Counted from the stretch's first letter, positions 13,627 to 19,583 are shown. The stretch: 22,789 bases of DNA from a virus (IMGVR_UViG_3300045919_000192:1-22789); one strand, 5' to 3'. The notes: generated from the sequence alone by a model not told the origin. Program-made: numbers and translations.

Positions 13627-13832
13627 GACCAAAACTAAACGAAGAAAAAATAAATAATTTCTTGTACGATTCGCGCCTAAAAATGGCTTTAGAGCAATCA
13701 AAACGAATAAAGAAAGACTTACTACGTGAAAAGCGTAATCTGTTATTAGTGCAGTTATTTGAGGCTGTATCCGCTGTATTTTCAGTACTTGTATTCGCGT
13801 TTGTATTCGGTGGGTGGTGGCATGGAAATTAA
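13623..13832 (+). CDS. Small protein with C-terminal membrane anchor (69 aa)
   Basis: Residues 1-44 are highly charged and helical (MRPKLNEEKINNFLYDSRLK, SKRIKKDLLREKRN). Residues about 45-65 form one hydrophobic segment (FEAVSAVFSVLVFAFVFGG), ending WWHGN. Expected topology: cytoplasmic basic N-terminus, C-tail anchor in the inner membrane. GAGGAA is a good ribosome-binding site. Unknown function. Confidence 0.68.
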   Translation: MRPKLNEEKINNFLYDSRLKMALEQSKRIKKDLLREKRNLLLVQLFEAVSAVFSVLVFAFVFGGWWHGN

Positions 13833-13956
13833 TTCAATTATTGCGGCTGTATTATTTTGTATGGTAGCGTTTTTATTTGCTATTAAACCATCAGGCCCGT
13901 GTTCAGCTTTTGAACCTGCTGGACATTGTGATCGTCAATTGTGGGAAAAAGAATGA
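13822..13956 (+). CDS. Small membrane or exported protein (44 aa)
   Basis: MEINSIIAAVLFCMVAFLFA is a hydrophobic N-terminal helix. The remainder, KPSGPCSAFEPAGHCDRQLW, has two Cys that could form a disulfide outside the cytoplasm. I use ATG 13822, which overlaps the previous gene by 11 nt; an upstream in-frame ATG (13759) lies wholly inside that gene. Stop overlaps the next ATG. Unknown function. Confidence 0.6.
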   Translation: MEINSIIAAVLFCMVAFLFAIKPSGPCSAFEPAGHCDRQLWEKE

Positions 13957-14141
13957 TTTACACTAAAGAAGAATTTGACAAAGAAAGAGAAAATCTATCA
14001 TGGTTGATAGAAGAAGGAAAAGGCCGTCAGTTTACATGTAAGCAGTGCAATAACTTTCAATCATCAGTATTAAAAATGCAATATCTTGGCTATTCAGATC
14101 ATCAATCAAGGCGCTTTACTTATGATGTACTTTTTTATTAA
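13953..14141 (+). CDS. Small CxxC protein, unknown function (62 aa)
   Basis: MIYTKEEFDKERENLSWLIE: acidic helical N-terminus, then basic part with FTCKQCNNFQSSV (one CxxC). Start ATG 13953 in an ATGA overlap. Last gene of the five-gene cluster before a non-coding leader. Confidence 0.62.
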   Translation: MIYTKEEFDKERENLSWLIEEGKGRQFTCKQCNNFQSSVLKMQYLGYSDHQSRRFTYDVLFY

Positions 14142-14147
14142 ATTTAC

Positions 14148-14176
14148 TTGAATTTATTAATACGTTGGAGTATTAT
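14148..14176 (+). promoter_or_regulatory. Promoter ahead of the bet block
   Basis: TTGAAT (14148-14153), 17-nt spacer, TATTAT (14171-14176): 4 of 6 and 5 of 6 matches. Predicted start near 14183, leaving about 97 nt of untranslated leader before ATG 14280. Confidence 0.55.
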
Positions 14177-14182
14177 TTAAAC

Positions 14183-14279
14183 ATCTTATAAGTAGTCAGA
14201 TTCAGAACTAAGAGTACGAATCTATAGAACTTAACGGCCGTGAGATTCGGCCACTAATTATAAATTTTGGAGAAATGAA
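14183..14279 (+). promoter_or_regulatory. Structured leader upstream of the bet block
   Basis: AGATTC (14198-14203) can pair with GAATCT (14218-14223), and the same GAATCT can instead pair with a second AGATTC (14243-14248). The second AGATTC also competes with a GGCCG/CGGCC hairpin (14236-14240 with 14248-14252). AGAACT occurs twice 22 bp apart (14204-14209, 14226-14231). Mutually exclusive pairings suggest an RNA switch; the spaced repeats would instead suit a DNA operator. No T-run follows, so it is not a terminator. GGAG precedes the ATG. Confidence 0.45.
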
Positions 14280-14540
14280 ATGTTAAAAAAAGTTGCTTTG
14301 TTTGGTTGGTTAAACTATCCAGAATGGCCTCCTGTTATTAATCAATCTGAGTATGATAAAGATTTTATAAGAATATCAGAATGGATTGAAGTTGATTTTC
14401 AAGAAATTGAAGTTGACATTGTTGGCGCTAAAGTAAAAGCAATTGATGAAACAATTGAAGAAATAAAAGAAGAAGCAATTAAAAAAGTTAGCGAGTTGCA
14501 AACACGTAAACAAGAGCTTTTGGCATTGGAGAATAAATAA
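14280..14540 (+). CDS. Protein preceding bet, unknown function (86 aa)
   Basis: N-terminus MLKKVALFGWLNYPEWPPVI then beta-like FIRISEWIEVDFQEIEVDIVG, followed by a C-terminal coiled coil of about 35 residues (KVKAIDETIEEIKEEAIKKV...). TAATG overlap with bet. In lambda the place before bet is held by gam; this protein does not look like Gam by eye. It might be a partner of Bet or unrelated. Confidence 0.7.
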   Translation: MLKKVALFGWLNYPEWPPVINQSEYDKDFIRISEWIEVDFQEIEVDIVGAKVKAIDETIEEIKEEAIKKVSELQTRKQELLALENK

Positions 14541-15418
14541 TGAGTAATGCACTACAAACACTTAGCAATACACTTGCAACTCGCCTTGGGATGGGAGAAG
14601 TTGGAGAACAGGCTATATTCACTCTTAAAAACACGGCTTTTAAAGGGGCAAATCAAGTAACTGATGCTCAAATGGTAGCACTGTTGATAGTTGCTAACCA
14701 GTACGGTTTAAATCCTTTTACAAGAGAACTGTATGCCTTTCCTGATAAAGGCGGTATTGTCCCGATAGTTTCTGTAGACGGATGGGCTAGAATTATAAAC
14801 GAACATCCTATGTTTGATGGGATGGACTTTGATCAAACTGACGACTTTTGCACATGTATAATGTATAGAAAAGATAGAAGTCATCCGGTAAAGGTTACGG
14901 AGTGGATGAGTGAATGCAAACGTGATAATGCACAACCATGGAAAACTCACCCTAAGAGAATGTTAAGACATAAATCATTAATTCAATGCGCTAGACTTGC
15001 TTTTGGATTTGTCGGAATATATGACCAGGACGAAGCGGAAAGAATTATTGAAGCTGAGCCTGAAATGGAAGTAAGACCAGGTAAACGTGTTGCTACACCT
15101 AAGCTAGATGATCGCATGGAAGAAATAACGCAAGAAATACAAAGATTGCTGGATGATAATGATATTTCTGTTAATAATGAATGGGTATCATTAACAGAAG
15201 AAGAACAGGACATTGTTAATAGATGCCTGACTTCTGAACAAAAGAAAACTTTAAAATCCATTAACTTCCAGGTTTATTTGATTAGTGTATCAGATTATAT
15301 AAATAGTTGCGATACATTAGGAAAGTTTGATAACTATATAGAATCATTACCTGAATTAGTTGTTAAAAAAGTACAATTAACAATAGACAATAAGAAACTG
15401 GCATTAGAAAATGGCTAA
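14540..15418 (+). CDS. bet: Lambda Bet-like single-strand annealing recombinase
   Basis: 292 aa. Clear resemblance to lambda Beta (261 aa): FKGANQVTDAQMVALLIVANQYGLNPFTRE, AFPDKGGIVPIVSVDGWARIIN, FDGMDFDQTDDFCTCIMYRKDR, VTEWMSECKR, HPKRMLRHKSLIQCARLAFGF and GIYDQDEAERIIE line up in order. It binds single-stranded DNA and pairs complementary strands in Red recombination. The C-terminal 100 residues differ from lambda and are longer; in Beta this part contacts exonuclease and host SSB. No lambda-exonuclease or RecE-like gene is visible in the window, so the partner nuclease is elsewhere or absent. Confidence 0.95.
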   Translation: MSNALQTLSNTLATRLGMGEVGEQAIFTLKNTAFKGANQVTDAQMVALLIVANQYGLNPFTRELYAFPDKGGIVPIVSVDGWARIINEHPMFDGMDFDQTDDFCTCIMYRKDRSHPVKVTEWMSECKRDNAQPWKTHPKRMLRHKSLIQCARLAFGFVGIYDQDEAERIIEAEPEMEVRPGKRVATPKLDDRMEEITQEIQRLLDDNDISVNNEWVSLTEEEQDIVNRCLTSEQKKTLKSINFQVYLISVSDYINSCDTLGKFDNYIESLPELVVKKVQLTIDNKKLALENG

Positions 15419-15734
15419 ACGGATAAACTCTCAAGAAATTTCAATAGATGGTCTTATCTGCATAAGAGAAGCAGTAAAACATTTCAAAATAAGCAGATCA
15501 AAATTATTAAACGCTATGCATTTTTACGGAGATAAATCACCAAAACCTGTAAAAATAGTAAACAAAGGGTTTTTTTATAACAAAGATGAGTTTTTAAAAT
15601 GGGGGAATGAAAACAATATAAAATACACTGCTTATCCTGATAAACCTTACAGAAGAAAAAGACCGAAAAATATTATGGAACAGCCATCAAACTTTAATAA
15701 ACTAGCTGTACAATTTTTGACTAGAAGAATTTGA
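15411..15734 (+). CDS. Small basic DNA-binding-type protein (107 aa)
   Basis: ATG 15411 overlaps the end of bet by 8 nt. The central segment ICIREAVKHFKISRSKLLNAMHFYGDKS is a likely helix-turn-helix of the excisionase/AlpA type, followed by PVKIVNKGFFYNKDEFLKWG as a wing, and a basic tail KPYRRKRPKN. It might be an excisionase, a repressor or a recombination cofactor. Name withheld because no integrase is seen. Confidence 0.6.
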   Translation: MAKRINSQEISIDGLICIREAVKHFKISRSKLLNAMHFYGDKSPKPVKIVNKGFFYNKDEFLKWGNENNIKYTAYPDKPYRRKRPKNIMEQPSNFNKLAVQFLTRRI

Positions 15735-15767
15735 TATTCCTCCAACTACGGTAGCCATAGAGCTGCA

Positions 15768-15833
15768 GGTTTTTTGAATGACTCTGACGAAAGGGAGTAC
15801 GTATTACTTAGTAGCAGAGTCATTCACAAAACT
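15768..15833 (+). repeat. Long hairpin: 18-bp imperfect inverted repeat in the gap after bet block
   Basis: Arms 15768-15786 and 15815-15833. Core TGAATGACTCTG / CAGAGTCATTCA is 12 bp perfect; one T-C mismatch, then five more pairs and a G-U. The 28-nt apical part can form AGTA/TACT (15796-15799 with 15805-15808). Followed on the plus strand by TTTATTAATTAATT, so weak terminator activity is possible. It lies 34 nt after a stop and 25 nt before the next ATG. Confidence 0.75.
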
Positions 15834-15858
15834 TTTATTAATTAATTGGAGAAACAAA

Positions 15859-15987
15859 ATGAAAACCACAAACAACTTTAAATACGCTTTTATCATGATT
15901 GGTTATATTGCACTTTTATCATTATCTCAACATGTTAAAGCCGATGATACTCAAACAATAGGCGCTATTTTATTGGAGTTAAAATGA
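15859..15987 (+). CDS. Small exported peptide with signal sequence (42 aa)
   Basis: MKTTNNFKYAFIMIGYIALL followed by SLSQHVKADDTQ: basic N-terminus, hydrophobic core, and a VKA-DD site resembling signal peptidase I cleavage, leaving a mature peptide of about 14 residues. Start ATG 15859 has GGAG 8 nt upstream; an in-frame ATG at 15778 lies inside the hairpin and is not used here. Stop overlaps the next gene by ATGA. Confidence 0.6.
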   Translation: MKTTNNFKYAFIMIGYIALLSLSQHVKADDTQTIGAILLELK

Positions 15988-16538
15988 TATACGTTAAATT
16001 TATATTTTTGTTGATTGCAAGCTTATTATTTAAGGTAATAGCTTGGATATTAACGCCAATTATTGTTTTGTTTGCTAAGAAAGATGGTAATCTACCAAAC
16101 TGTCTATATTGGTTTGGAACAGTAGACCATAATTTAGACGGTGATAAAGGGTGGCTTGAAACTACTAGACCTATCAAAGTTGAAAAGAATAAACTAGACA
16201 GATATAGAAATAGAATACATTGGCTTTGGCGCAATACGGCTGATGGTTTTGCATCGTCTGTACTCGGTGTAACTACAGGATTCTACAAAGAAGAGTTTAT
16301 AGTTAAAGGTGATCCCTTAGTTACAAATGGCCCTTTTGGTAAATCTGGATTTGTTGCAAGATACTACAATAAAAAAGGAAAGGTTGAAGCATTTCAGTTT
16401 TACTATATTAGACAGTATAAACACTGGCCTAATAAATGCATAAGACTTAATATGGGATGGAAAATGTTCAATGGCCCTAATTATAGTCCTTTAAGATTTG
16501 ACTTTTCACCTTCGCCTTGGATGCACTTTATACAATAA
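15984..16538 (+). CDS. Phage membrane-anchored protein of an uncharacterised family (184 aa)
   Basis: N-terminal hydrophobic hairpin (residues 1-31, MIYVKFIFLLIASLLFKVIA and WILTPIIVLFA), then a soluble domain with LPNCLYWFGTVDHNLDGDKGW and WLWRNTADGFASSVLG, ending in aromatic-rich PLRFDFSPSPWMHFIQ. I recall similar phage proteins with an 'LxWFxTxDnxLDGDxGW' plus 'RNPAxGF' signature, all of unknown function. Membrane attachment with a globular domain on one side is expected. Last gene of the plus-strand block; its 3' end overlaps a convergent gene. Confidence 0.72.
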   Translation: MIYVKFIFLLIASLLFKVIAWILTPIIVLFAKKDGNLPNCLYWFGTVDHNLDGDKGWLETTRPIKVEKNKLDRYRNRIHWLWRNTADGFASSVLGVTTGFYKEEFIVKGDPLVTNGPFGKSGFVARYYNKKGKVEAFQFYYIRQYKHWPNKCIRLNMGWKMFNGPNYSPLRFDFSPSPWMHFIQ

Positions 16539-16663
16539 ATTTTAGATAGTATATGCGGGTAAAGTTCTTTTATGATAAAAACGGTAATTGCAAGGCAAAT
16601 AATAAATCCTTGCATTACTAACGTAAGCATGAATATACAAATATCTTCAGCCAGTGCCGTCAT
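16481..16663 (-). CDS. Small membrane protein at the end of the lysis operon (60 aa)
   Basis: Starts at ATG 16663 in an ATGA overlap with the gene before. One strong hydrophobic segment, about residues 9-32 (CIFMLTLVMQGFIICLAITV...). The C-terminal 19 residues are antisense to the end of the convergent membrane-protein gene. Could be a holin-like or antiholin-like peptide, or nonfunctional; the coupling to its upstream gene supports translation. Confidence 0.5.
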   Translation of the reverse strand: MTALAEDICIFMLTLVMQGFIICLAITVFIIKELYPHILSKIYCIKCIQGEGEKSNLKGL

Positions 16664-17223
16664 TTCATAGCATTAAATGCTTTCCTGCTCATTATATGGG
16701 ATGTCTTTTTTTTTACATCAACCAGCGTATTTTCTACGGCACTTATACGCATATTCTCAACAAACTTAATCTCTAAATCATAAATTCGTTTCTGATGCTC
16801 TGTAAGAGTAACTTGCATTTGTGTCACATGGTCAAACATCTTTTCTATCGCAATAAACTTCCAAAAAGCCCCAATGCTAAACACTAACGCTATACTGGAT
16901 GACCCACCTATTAACCAAGTTATCACGCTGTTACGGCCTAATACTTTGGCATTTTGGATATTATCTTCGTTTACCTTTTCTCTAAAAGCATTTTCGTGAT
17001 CCGTCATTCGTTTCTCAAGCCGCTCGATAATATTGGCAACCTTGATTGATTCCATATTATTCGTTTCTGCGGTCTTGGTCAAAATATCAGATATTTGTTT
17101 AATGTCATCGCATATCTGTCTAAATACGTTAAGCGTTTCGCGTGATTCTGGCGTACTAGCAGTTACAAAAAGTCTATCTATGGACTCTCCTAAATCATCT
17201 CGACGGCGGTTTTTCTCAATCAT
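16660..17223 (-). CDS. Membrane protein with flanking coiled coils (187 aa)
   Basis: I use ATG 17223, which shares one base with the Rz stop (TAATG), rather than the TTG six bases upstream. Order: polar N-terminus, helical segment 20-95 (DDIKQISDILTKTAETNN...), one membrane segment about residues 105-128 (VITWLIGGSSSIALVFSIGA), then a coiled-coil C-terminal part (VTLTEHQKRIYDLEIKFVEN). No known lysis family recognised. Location beside Rz suggests envelope-related action such as lysis control or superinfection exclusion. Confidence 0.68.
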   Translation of the reverse strand: MIEKNRRRDDLGESIDRLFVTASTPESRETLNVFRQICDDIKQISDILTKTAETNNMESIKVANIIERLEKRMTDHENAFREKVNEDNIQNAKVLGRNSVITWLIGGSSSIALVFSIGAFWKFIAIEKMFDHVTQMQVTLTEHQKRIYDLEIKFVENMRISAVENTLVDVKKKTSHIMSRKAFNAMK

Positions 17224-17738
17224 TAGCAAATAAACCTTTCTTTATCTTCGCAAAGCTTAATAATTAAACTGTATGCTTCATCAGCATACAACCCTACTGT
17301 GTCTGCTCTGAGGGAATCGGATATAAGGAATTTTTCAAACTCGTCTGAAAGCGTGGCTGTGTTTGAGGCTGTTTCAATAATCTTGCCGGTATGACTATCT
17401 TTGCTTGTTGTGACTGTACGACGATCGGTGCACAAGGTTTGGCGCTGCACCCGTTTAACGTTAACAAGATCGCTGTTAAGCTGATTAATTTCTGATTCGT
17501 GTTCATTGGCTTGCGTCTCCAATTGTTGCGCTAAGCGCGTAGATTCTTCCTGTTGTTTCATTGCTTTGTTGTTTAGTTCCATTAAAGTTTTGTCTGCTAA
17601 AATCTGTTTGTCTTTTTCAATTAGCACCCAAGCATTGCGCTCAAGTGTTCTGCCGATATGATACGGCGTATAAATAAAAGTTGTCACTGCAGCTATGATA
17701 GCAAGCCATTTTGCTAATACTGCGTATTCACCAAACAT
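17223..17738 (-). CDS. Rz: Rz-type inner-membrane spanin (i-spanin)
   Basis: 171 aa. Membrane anchor at residues 8-26 (AKWLAIIAAVTTFIYTPYHI), then a long periplasmic helical region rich in Gln/Glu (QQEESTRLAQQLETQANEHE...), the hallmark of Rz. An Rz1-like lipoprotein gene is embedded in another frame. Spanins join inner and outer membranes and fuse them at the last lysis step. It is slightly longer than lambda Rz (153 aa). Assigned by architecture and by the nested partner. Confidence 0.82.
   Translation of the reverse strand: MFGEYAVLAKWLAIIAAVTTFIYTPYHIGRTLERNAWVLIEKDKQILADKTLMELNNKAMKQQEESTRLAQQLETQANEHESEINQLNSDLVNVKRVQRQTLCTDRRTVTTSKDSHTGKIIETASNTATLSDEFEKFLISDSLRADTVGLYADEAYSLIIKLCEDKERFIC
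17294..17506 (-). CDS. Rz1: Rz1-type outer-membrane lipoprotein spanin, nested within Rz
   Basis: 70 aa in a different frame wholly inside Rz, as in lambda. N-terminus MNTNQKLISLTAILLTLNGC ends in a lipobox L-N-G-C20, so Cys20 would be lipid-modified, leaving about 51 residues. The mature part has several Pro (PCAPIV, IPARLLKQPQTQP), typical of Rz1. The frame looks like a genuine product rather than a shadow because signal, lipobox and Pro-rich tail all occur in the right order. Confidence 0.85.
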   Translation of the reverse strand: MNTNQKLISLTAILLTLNGCSAKPCAPIVVQSQQAKIVIPARLLKQPQTQPRFQTSLKNSLYPIPSEQTQ

Positions 17739-17771
17739 AAATTAAGATTTTGACCATAAAGTTAATTAACA

Positions 17772-17879
17772 TCAATCCTTATTTAAGTAATCGCCAAATA
17801 TTATACATATGTACAAACCAAGTGCACCAATGACTATAAAAGAGCAATAAATATCATTTAAATTAATATGAAAAATCAT
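17772..17879 (-). CDS. 35-residue single-span membrane peptide
   Basis: MIFHINLNDIYCSFIVIGAL followed by GLYICIIFGDYLNKD. ATG 17879 forms an ATGA overlap with the gene before it. One hydrophobic helix (about residues 12-28) with short polar ends. Sits between the lysis genes and Rz, so it may belong to the holin/antiholin group; too short to classify. Confidence 0.55.
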   Translation of the reverse strand: MIFHINLNDIYCSFIVIGALGLYICIIFGDYLNKD

Positions 17880-18040
17880 TTGCAGTATTTACACTCGTTG
17901 TCTTGTTGAATTGATCTATTGATTAAACTGTTCATGAAATTTATAATCATGTATTCGTCATTTTCTAGTAATCTCAAATCGAAATTTGATTCAAAGAAAG
18001 AATCAATAGCGTGTATTGTATGCTCGTTATATTCAATCAT
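17876..18040 (-). CDS. Small acidic protein, unknown function (54 aa)
   Basis: MIEYNEHTIHAIDSFFESNF..., ending NECKYCK with a terminal CxxC. ATG 18040 overlaps the preceding TGA, and its own stop overlaps the next ATG. No known domain. Confidence 0.6.
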   Translation of the reverse strand: MIEYNEHTIHAIDSFFESNFDLRLLENDEYMIINFMNSLINRSIQQDNECKYCK

Positions 18041-18309
18041 AGCTTAAAAACCTTCCTAATAAGTTCATCGTTTTTAACCCTGAAAATATGTACCTCTGTA
18101 AAACCATGCCGTTTTGCTTCTTCAAATGCTAGCGAATAAACTTCTTTGCTTACCTGTCCAACAATACCTTTTAGTTCAGCTACACCGTTTCCTTTTGGCT
18201 CAAGTATAGTATGCTGTACGTAATCAGGATAATTTTTATTAGCATCTGATTTTTTTATCAAGCGCAAATGTATACAGCCATTATTTAAATAAGCGCTATT
18301 CCATTTCAT
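18037..18309 (-). CDS. Small protein after the endolysin, unknown function (90 aa)
   Basis: MKWNSAYLNNGCIHLRLIKK, a beta-rich first half, then helical SKEVYSLAFEEAKRHGFTEV and VHIFRVKNDELIRKVFKL. No signal peptide or membrane segment. Its ATG lies within the last 4 nt of the endolysin gene. Unrecognised; co-expressed with lysis genes. Confidence 0.65.
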   Translation of the reverse strand: MKWNSAYLNNGCIHLRLIKKSDANKNYPDYVQHTILEPKGNGVAELKGIVGQVSKEVYSLAFEEAKRHGFTEVHIFRVKNDELIRKVFKL

Positions 18310-18848
18310 ACAATATTTGATTTTGCTACATCGTAATAAGCTAATCGCTCATTTATTCCATTTATTCCACCATTTATTCTACGTGTAATTTGCTCAAATT
18401 CCTTTTTATCTGCCATTTCGTTAAGTCCTTTTTCTTTCCAAAATAGTCCAGCAATCCTAAACGCGAAAACTTGGCTTTCTGCTAATTCTGGGTTTTTAAC
18501 TAAATCAACACCTAGTAATTTTCCAAAACGTTCATAATTTGCGCGGCCAGTTAATTGTATAGCTCCGCGTCCTCGGTATTTAAATCCGTCACCTTTATAG
18601 GTATTTCCAAGTATTTTAGATAGCTTGCTAGGAGGATCATATTTTAATTGCTGAGAAGTTGGCCCCCATAATTCACGGAGCCATTTAAATCCGCCAGTTT
18701 CATGGGCAATTTGAGCAATAAAAGCAGATTGGCGCAATGGAGTATTAATATCAAACTCTTTCATTGCTGAGTCTATAAATGGACTATATAGAGCAATTAA
18801 TTTATCTGATGCAGTTGGAACAATCTTTTTTAGTTGTTCAGGATTCAT
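18306..18848 (-). CDS. GH19-fold endolysin (chitinase/lysozyme family)
   Basis: 180 aa from ATG 18848, which overlaps the TGA of a tiny membrane ORF; a GTG two codons upstream is the alternative. Family motifs in order: FIAQIAHETGGF with catalytic-type E50 (residues 43-54), E59 as second acid, YRGRGAIQLTGRANY (about 90-105) and GLFWKEKGLN. In phages of Gram-negative hosts this fold cleaves peptidoglycan glycan chains. No signal peptide, so it depends on the holin for release. Length fits single-domain phage GH19 enzymes. Confidence 0.9.
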   Translation of the reverse strand: MNPEQLKKIVPTASDKLIALYSPFIDSAMKEFDINTPLRQSAFIAQIAHETGGFKWLRELWGPTSQQLKYDPPSKLSKILGNTYKGDGFKYRGRGAIQLTGRANYERFGKLLGVDLVKNPELAESQVFAFRIAGLFWKEKGLNEMADKKEFEQITRRINGGINGINERLAYYDVAKSNIV

Positions 18849-18913
18849 AACCACGCCATCAGTAATAAAGAGGAAAACGCAACCATAAAGATAAAAATAT
18901 GTAACCCTGACAT
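18845..18913 (-). CDS. 22-residue hydrophobic mini-ORF ahead of the endolysin
   Basis: MSGLHIFIFMVAFSSLLLMA plus WL, with TGA overlapping the endolysin ATG. It begins just after a strong hairpin and lacks a clear Shine-Dalgarno. Either a tiny membrane peptide or a coupling leader for endolysin translation. Confidence 0.45.
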   Translation of the reverse strand: MSGLHIFIFMVAFSSLLLMAWL

Positions 18914-18921
18914 GTTAAAAC

Positions 18922-18954
18922 GGGGCTGGATTTACGTACACAACGACCAGCCCC
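18922..18954 (-). terminator. G+C-rich hairpin between holin-side genes and endolysin, possible terminator/attenuator
   Basis: Perfect 8-bp stem GGGGCTGG/CCAGCCCC (18922-18929 with 18947-18954), 17-nt loop, followed on the minus strand by GTTTTAAC. It starts immediately after the stop at 18955. The T-run is short, so partial termination that lowers endolysin expression is more likely than full termination. Confidence 0.6.
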
Positions 18955-19227
18955 TTAACCTTTAAATGACTGGGTTTGGAACAATATTGGCCAACTGTGT
19001 TGCAGCGGCGTCAATGGTTGCTTGGCCGGCTGTAGCACCGGCAACAGCCGGCCAAGCAAAGCCTGTGAGATTACCGGAGTCTGACCCGCTGCTACTTGGG
19101 CTTGAAGTGTTGCCACTTCTTGTGATACTGACATGATCTCTACCTTGCTCGTTAGGGCGTTAAGTTTTCGGATGATTTGGTCAAGTTTTACGTCATTGGC
19201 CGCGACGTTAATGGCGATAAGACTCAT
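18955..19227 (-). CDS. Small coiled-coil phage protein whose 3' part looks frameshifted (90 aa as read)
   Basis: ATG 19227 shares a base with the holin stop. The N-terminal half is convincing: MSLIAINVAANDVKLDQIIR, then a coiled coil with SVSQEVATLQAQVAAGQ. After about residue 50 the frame becomes Leu/Pro/Gln-rich (LLGRLLPVLQPAKQPLTPLQ), whereas the -1 frame reads a natural-looking NLTGFAWPAVAGATAGQATI...NPVI ending at TAA 18962. The -1 frame has no start of its own. Either an indel has occurred or a shift is used; no canonical slippery heptamer is seen. A 16-bp palindromic hairpin lies in the affected segment. Function unknown. Confidence 0.6.
   Translation of the reverse strand: MSLIAINVAANDVKLDQIIRKLNALTSKVEIMSVSQEVATLQAQVAAGQTPVISQALLGRLLPVLQPAKQPLTPLQHSWPILFQTQSFKG
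19018..19059. repeat. Perfect 16-bp inverted repeat inside the frameshifted gene
   Basis: Arms TTGCTTGGCCGGCTGT (19018-19033) and ACAGCCGGCCAAGCAA (19044-19059), loop of 10 nt. Far stronger and more G+C-rich than its surroundings; no T-run follows on either strand. In the better -1 frame it encodes an Ala/Gly/Thr stretch. Confidence 0.85.
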
Positions 19228-19574
19228 TAAACTGGTTCCTTAGTAGGCGGATCGGAAATTCGTGAATCATCAGCGCCGCAACTGGGGGCCACCGGAGCCT
19301 TGTTAAACCAACTATCCGCCAGATAGCCCACAGTTAAAATGCCAATTAGATCGTGTAGCGATATGGGCCAAATGCTTATCCCTGAGACGGCGTACGTGTA
19401 CTCACCAACGACTATTGCCTTAACAGCGTTGTAAGTGGCTTTTCGCTCCATAGTTACGTAGGGCCACAGAGACACCGTGGTTGTGTTATCCCAATGGCGT
19501 TTCTTTAGATAGTGAGCTAGTGCCCCAATGAAGCCAAGGAGCATGAAAATCGCAATGTTCAGATACTCGTTCAT
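19227..19574 (-). CDS. Holin-type membrane protein (115 aa)
   Basis: N-terminal segment LNIAIFMLLGFIGALAHYLK (residues 5-24) spans the membrane; moderately hydrophobic segments follow at about 48-66 (NAVKAIVVGEYTYAVSGISI) and 73-88 (LHDLIGILTVGYLADSWF). The tail is short and polar with Pro. The start 'MNEYLxIAxFMLxGFIGAxAHYLKK' is one I associate with putative holins of Gram-negative phages. It precedes the endolysin by two genes. AAGG ahead of ATG. Holins permeabilise the inner membrane to release endolysin. Confidence 0.7.
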   Translation of the reverse strand: MNEYLNIAIFMLLGFIGALAHYLKKRHWDNTTTVSLWPYVTMERKATYNAVKAIVVGEYTYAVSGISIWPISLHDLIGILTVGYLADSWFNKAPVAPSCGADDSRISDPPTKEPV

Positions 19575-19583
19575 GTTGATACC

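Noticed and set aside
15781-15815. Hammerhead-ribozyme-like CTGACGA followed by GAAA-like bases in the hairpin loop
   Set aside because: The conserved core order and three-way junction cannot be completed; only a chance resemblance.
15778-15858. Upstream in-frame ATG extension of the exported peptide
   Set aside because: It starts inside the hairpin arm and would destroy the clear signal peptide at the N-terminus; ATG 15859 has its own GGAG.
17724-17767. 14-codon ORF (MLINFMVKILIYVW) before Rz
   Set aside because: Very short, overlaps the Rz start and has no separate RBS; could at most be a leader.
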